A DNA stretch of 64,000 nucleotides from Sipunculus nudus. Its lineage: Eukaryota > Annelida > Sipuncula > Golfingiida > Sipunculidae. This document shows, piece after piece, positions 61,400 to 64,000 of the stretch (its first letter is position 1; every line of letters begins with the position of its first letter). Where the stretch lies: positions 4,650,001 through 4,714,000 of the forward strand of contig CM049310.1 of the NCBI GenBank assembly GCA_026874595.1, written 5' to 3'. A program made the position numbers and the translations under genes. The notes under the pieces were generated by a model that saw only the letters and a list, made by a program, of their open reading frames with translations, searched no databases and had not been told where the DNA came from.

Positions 61400-61570
61400 G
61401 TCCGGCAGCACGACACGCCTAATTGGTGACGGGGCGATGTTTATGGAGTGCGTCCTACCGGCCACTCGTCATTGTTTATACAGTGCGTCCTGCCGCCCTG
61501 CGTTTTATCGCACGGTCCGTTGGGACGTACGTCTTATCGGGATGCGTCTCACCGGGTGCACACCCGTTGT
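61400..61570 (-). repeat. GGGACGTA / CCGGTGAGACGC word cluster, copy 2 (inverted)
   Basis: Carries AGTGCGTCCTACCGGCC, AGTGCGTCCTGCCGCCC, TACGTCTTATCGGG and TGCGTCTCACCGG. These are inverted relative to 58190-58261, with words shuffled in order. It directly follows the 80-bp minisatellite. Confidence 0.6.
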
Positions 61571-63844
61571 TTGACATCTGAGTAAGTTGTAGAACTGCTC
61601 TATAACAACCACTGTGATTATACAAACCAGAAGCAGCCAGTTATGTCCAAACAACAAACAGAACTGACAACGGTCCCAGGTCAGTCGAATAGTCAAAGCT
61701 ATAGGAAGGGCTGAGGGTGCCTTAAAAGGTTACTTATTGTTTCACAGTTATTTCTACAAATTACTATAAATGAGAGGGGTATTTCTCAAGAAATCACTTG
61801 CTAAGAACCATTATGACAACATGACTACTCTTACATTCATGCATGGAAGAGAGAGTGTGTGTCAGGCGAGAACTCTGTTATCTTCCGAACGATTGCATAA
61901 AATTTACGCTTGTTCTTATTTTAACGCAAATCTAGCTCCCGCAAAAAGCATGAAAATTAAACCTCCACTAACAAAACCACTTCCACAGTATATACATACA
62001 TATATACATGTATATGTAACAGGTCGATCGAACTTGTCTTGTTTGTTTCCTAGGTTCCCCCTGACGGATTTGCCTCATTTTTTGCTATTTCCAGGCCAGA
62101 GTTCCCCCTTCAGACTTTGCCTTGTTTAATTTTTACATAACAATAGAGCAGGTATTAGCAGGAAATCTTGTTGTACAGAAGGCACTCCACTCTTACCGTT
62201 GACCGTGGCAGCACACCACTGCAACTCTATTTGTCTTTATTGTTGTAGGTGAGTTATCATTTTCTTATTTTCAACCACCTTTAAAACTTTTGTATCTAAA
62301 ACATTGTCTCTAGTGAGAGGATGCTTTAATGTAACTTTTAACATTATGTCTCAGTTTTGCTCTGAAGCTTAAAATGTAACTTTTGACTTTGTCTCCTTAT
62401 TTCTCTCTCCAAATTTCTCTCAGGCATAAAACGTAACCCTTGACTTCAGATAAGTCTTAGTATTGCTCTTGCATGCAAATGTTTTCTCAATCAATTTGTC
62501 AGTTGTAACTATGTATATCTCTGTACGTCTTTGTGTATTGTAAAACACGCAAATTCCACTCTTACGATTGACTGTGGCAGCAGCCGAGAATACCCCTCCC
62601 GTTAGATCGCTTGCTCCTTGAACAGAATATTTCCATATATGGAAATAACACTGGTAACCTATGACGAAGAAAAGTTGTTTGCATATGGTGTCAGAGCCTA
62701 GTAGTACACTCCAGCTCCTCTGGGCCAATTGTTTTGTTTTCTGCCTGATAAAAGTAGATTAATGCAGGGTACCAGTCTAATAGCCTCTAGCGGAGTGCCA
62801 CCCCGTGTCTATGTTAAAGACTATCAAACGATATCATGCAAGTGTTCACACCACTTGTTTCTAGGCCTTGTTGACAAATGTGCTGAAGGTGTTTATTTTG
62901 TTTGGGATATTTTTATGTTTCACACCTTAGGGGCATAACCAGGCACTGAAGTCAGGAGGAACTCTGTGGGGTCCCGCAAATTATTTTGGGCGCTGGACCC
63001 CATTTCTAGTGAATAAAAAAGTTAAAGGGGCTCAATCACCTATAAAGCATGATGAGTTAACGAGAAAAATAGTTTCTTCCCTTTAAAATAAATCTGTACC
63101 TGCCAAAATATTGCCCTGAAACTGTTTGCTTTCTCCTGTAAACAAATGTTAAAAACAGTGGACCGGGCATGATGACAGCTGTCAACATAAACACAGCACA
63201 TGGGGCAGTGTGAATTGCTGAACCAAAACACGTGTCAATCAGGAGATGCCCAGTCTGACTTGGCCCAAAAATGTAAAACGTTTCTGCTGGCTGAAACACA
63301 GCGTGTTGCCCCTCTTAATCTGACCAGCGGTGACACGTCTTGTTATGGTAAACAGACACGCAGAGCCATAACAAGGTCTTAAACAGCCGTATGCGAGAAT
63401 ATGAGACCGTGTGCTGGGATGGTTTTGCTGGTAAACATTTGTATAAAGCAAAACTGAACTGATAGTTGGCAGGAAAAGGCATAATTTAGGTCTTGATTAT
63501 GTCCCTTTAATTTTCTGCCCTGATGGAAACACCACTTGCATCGCCTTGTCTATATATGCTAGACATCTCCCAACTCAGACACGACCCCGTTACAAATTTA
63601 TATATTATAAATTTGCAAAACAATAAATATCTGAAAATATAACTTGATTCAGAATTTAAAATTTTAAATTGCACCTTTATTTATCCATAATCTGGCTCAT
63701 ATATTATCAAATTATGCTTCCTGGTATATGGGTTTATATTTTAATTTGTTAAAATTTTATATAAAAGGAAATTAATTTCTTTAAAAATGTTACATTACCA
63801 CAACATTGCATTATGAATTACTCCTTAATTTAGAACAATTTTGA
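61571..63844. other. non-coding, probable ASPH intron, minor repeats only
   Basis: Contains a loose tandem repeat (about 62300-62470) with CAGTTTTGCTCTGAAGC, AAAATGTAACTTTTGACTT and TGTCTC words. A pair of similar words lies at 62187 and 62552 (CCACTCTTAC.GTTGAC or CGATTGACTGTGGCAGCA). Open frames (61770-62129 +, 62420-62728 -) show no recognisable protein and are not called. Confidence 0.5.
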
Positions 63845-64000
63845 ACAAGGTGGCAGGACTGTCATGAAACCATAGTATCCCGACTTTGACTGGGGAAACA
63901 ATTAATTGCATTACACTTGGTAATGGGAGTTGGGGTTGGGAGGGGGGCGGTGATGGTGGTATGAGAATAACTATACACCTGTGACCCCTGCTCACCCAGT
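63845..64000 (+). mobile_element. terminus of the 49421-type modular repeat
   Basis: GGCAGGACTGTCATGAAACC followed by ATAGTATCCCGACTTTGAC parallels the end of the repeat at 50759-50803 (CAGGACCGTCGTGAAATC, then AGTCTCCCAACTTTG). The rest of that element is not recognisable here, and the sequence runs on to the window edge. Confidence 0.5.

Noticed and set aside
61770-62728. Further exons of the ASPH gene on the minus strand
   Set aside because: I looked for the upstream family motifs (PHTGPTN-type and the first iron-binding histidine) in reverse complement between 56009 and 64000 and saw none.

Overview
The window looks like animal nuclear DNA. It is AT-rich, full of (TA)n, (GA)n and poly-G/C microsatellites, minisatellites and short non-autonomous transposons, and it has no bacterial gene organisation. 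The dispersed repeats carry stacked 150-350 bp modules with phrases such as AAGGTCAAGGTCAC, GGTGGCGCCACC and GGACGGACGGAC. I associate these with bivalve mollusc genomes, so a bivalve is my inference; no marker gene proves it.

Only one coding segment is secure: the last coding exon of an aspartyl/asparaginyl beta-hydroxylase (ASPH) gene on the minus strand at 55858-56008. It has a clean splice acceptor and the family's conserved C-terminus. The rest of that gene must lie at higher coordinates. I recognised no further ASPH exon up to 64000, so 56009-64000 is probably intron, filled with repeats. A 32-codon open stretch at the left edge (1-96, minus) may be the edge of another exon, but this is weak.

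Layout. 1-11839 is accessory, repeat-bearing DNA. It holds a 45-bp minisatellite (2735-3790), a cluster of perfect palindromes (3923-3963), three copies of a short element with CTGGATCC ends, a CTGTGGTTG-ended MITE (8449-8930), a 43-bp minisatellite (11354-11700) and, between two (TA)n tracts, a well-formed hammerhead ribozyme on the minus strand (6793-6887).

11840-48858 is a head-to-tail tandem triplication. Unit 1 is 11840-22011, unit 2 is 22012-32350 and unit 3 is 32351-48858. Each unit has the order U segment, (linker), 41-bp satellite array, D segment. The arrays occupy 14321-19814, 26151-30148 and 37409-46660, in total about 18.7 kb (29% of the window) and roughly 457 monomers. Most monomers carry the palindromic E-box CACGTG and a TGACCT half-site. 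The flanks are nearly identical between units, but the arrays differ in length and internal duplications. Unit 1 lacks the linker altogether. The unit 2 linker has an 8-bp-TSD hAT-like MITE, and the unit 3 linker has a 1.5-kb modular element with a second element nested in it.

48859-55857 is non-coding DNA with a modular dispersed repeat (49421-50835), a (TA)n tract and a relatively repeat-poor stretch that probably includes the ASPH 3' UTR. 56009-64000 holds a 200-bp tandem duplication, a second CTGTGGTTG MITE, a 740-bp polypurine tract, an 80-bp minisatellite and unannotatable sequence.

The best candidates for new biology are the hammerhead-bearing element and the satellite-carrying triplicated unit.
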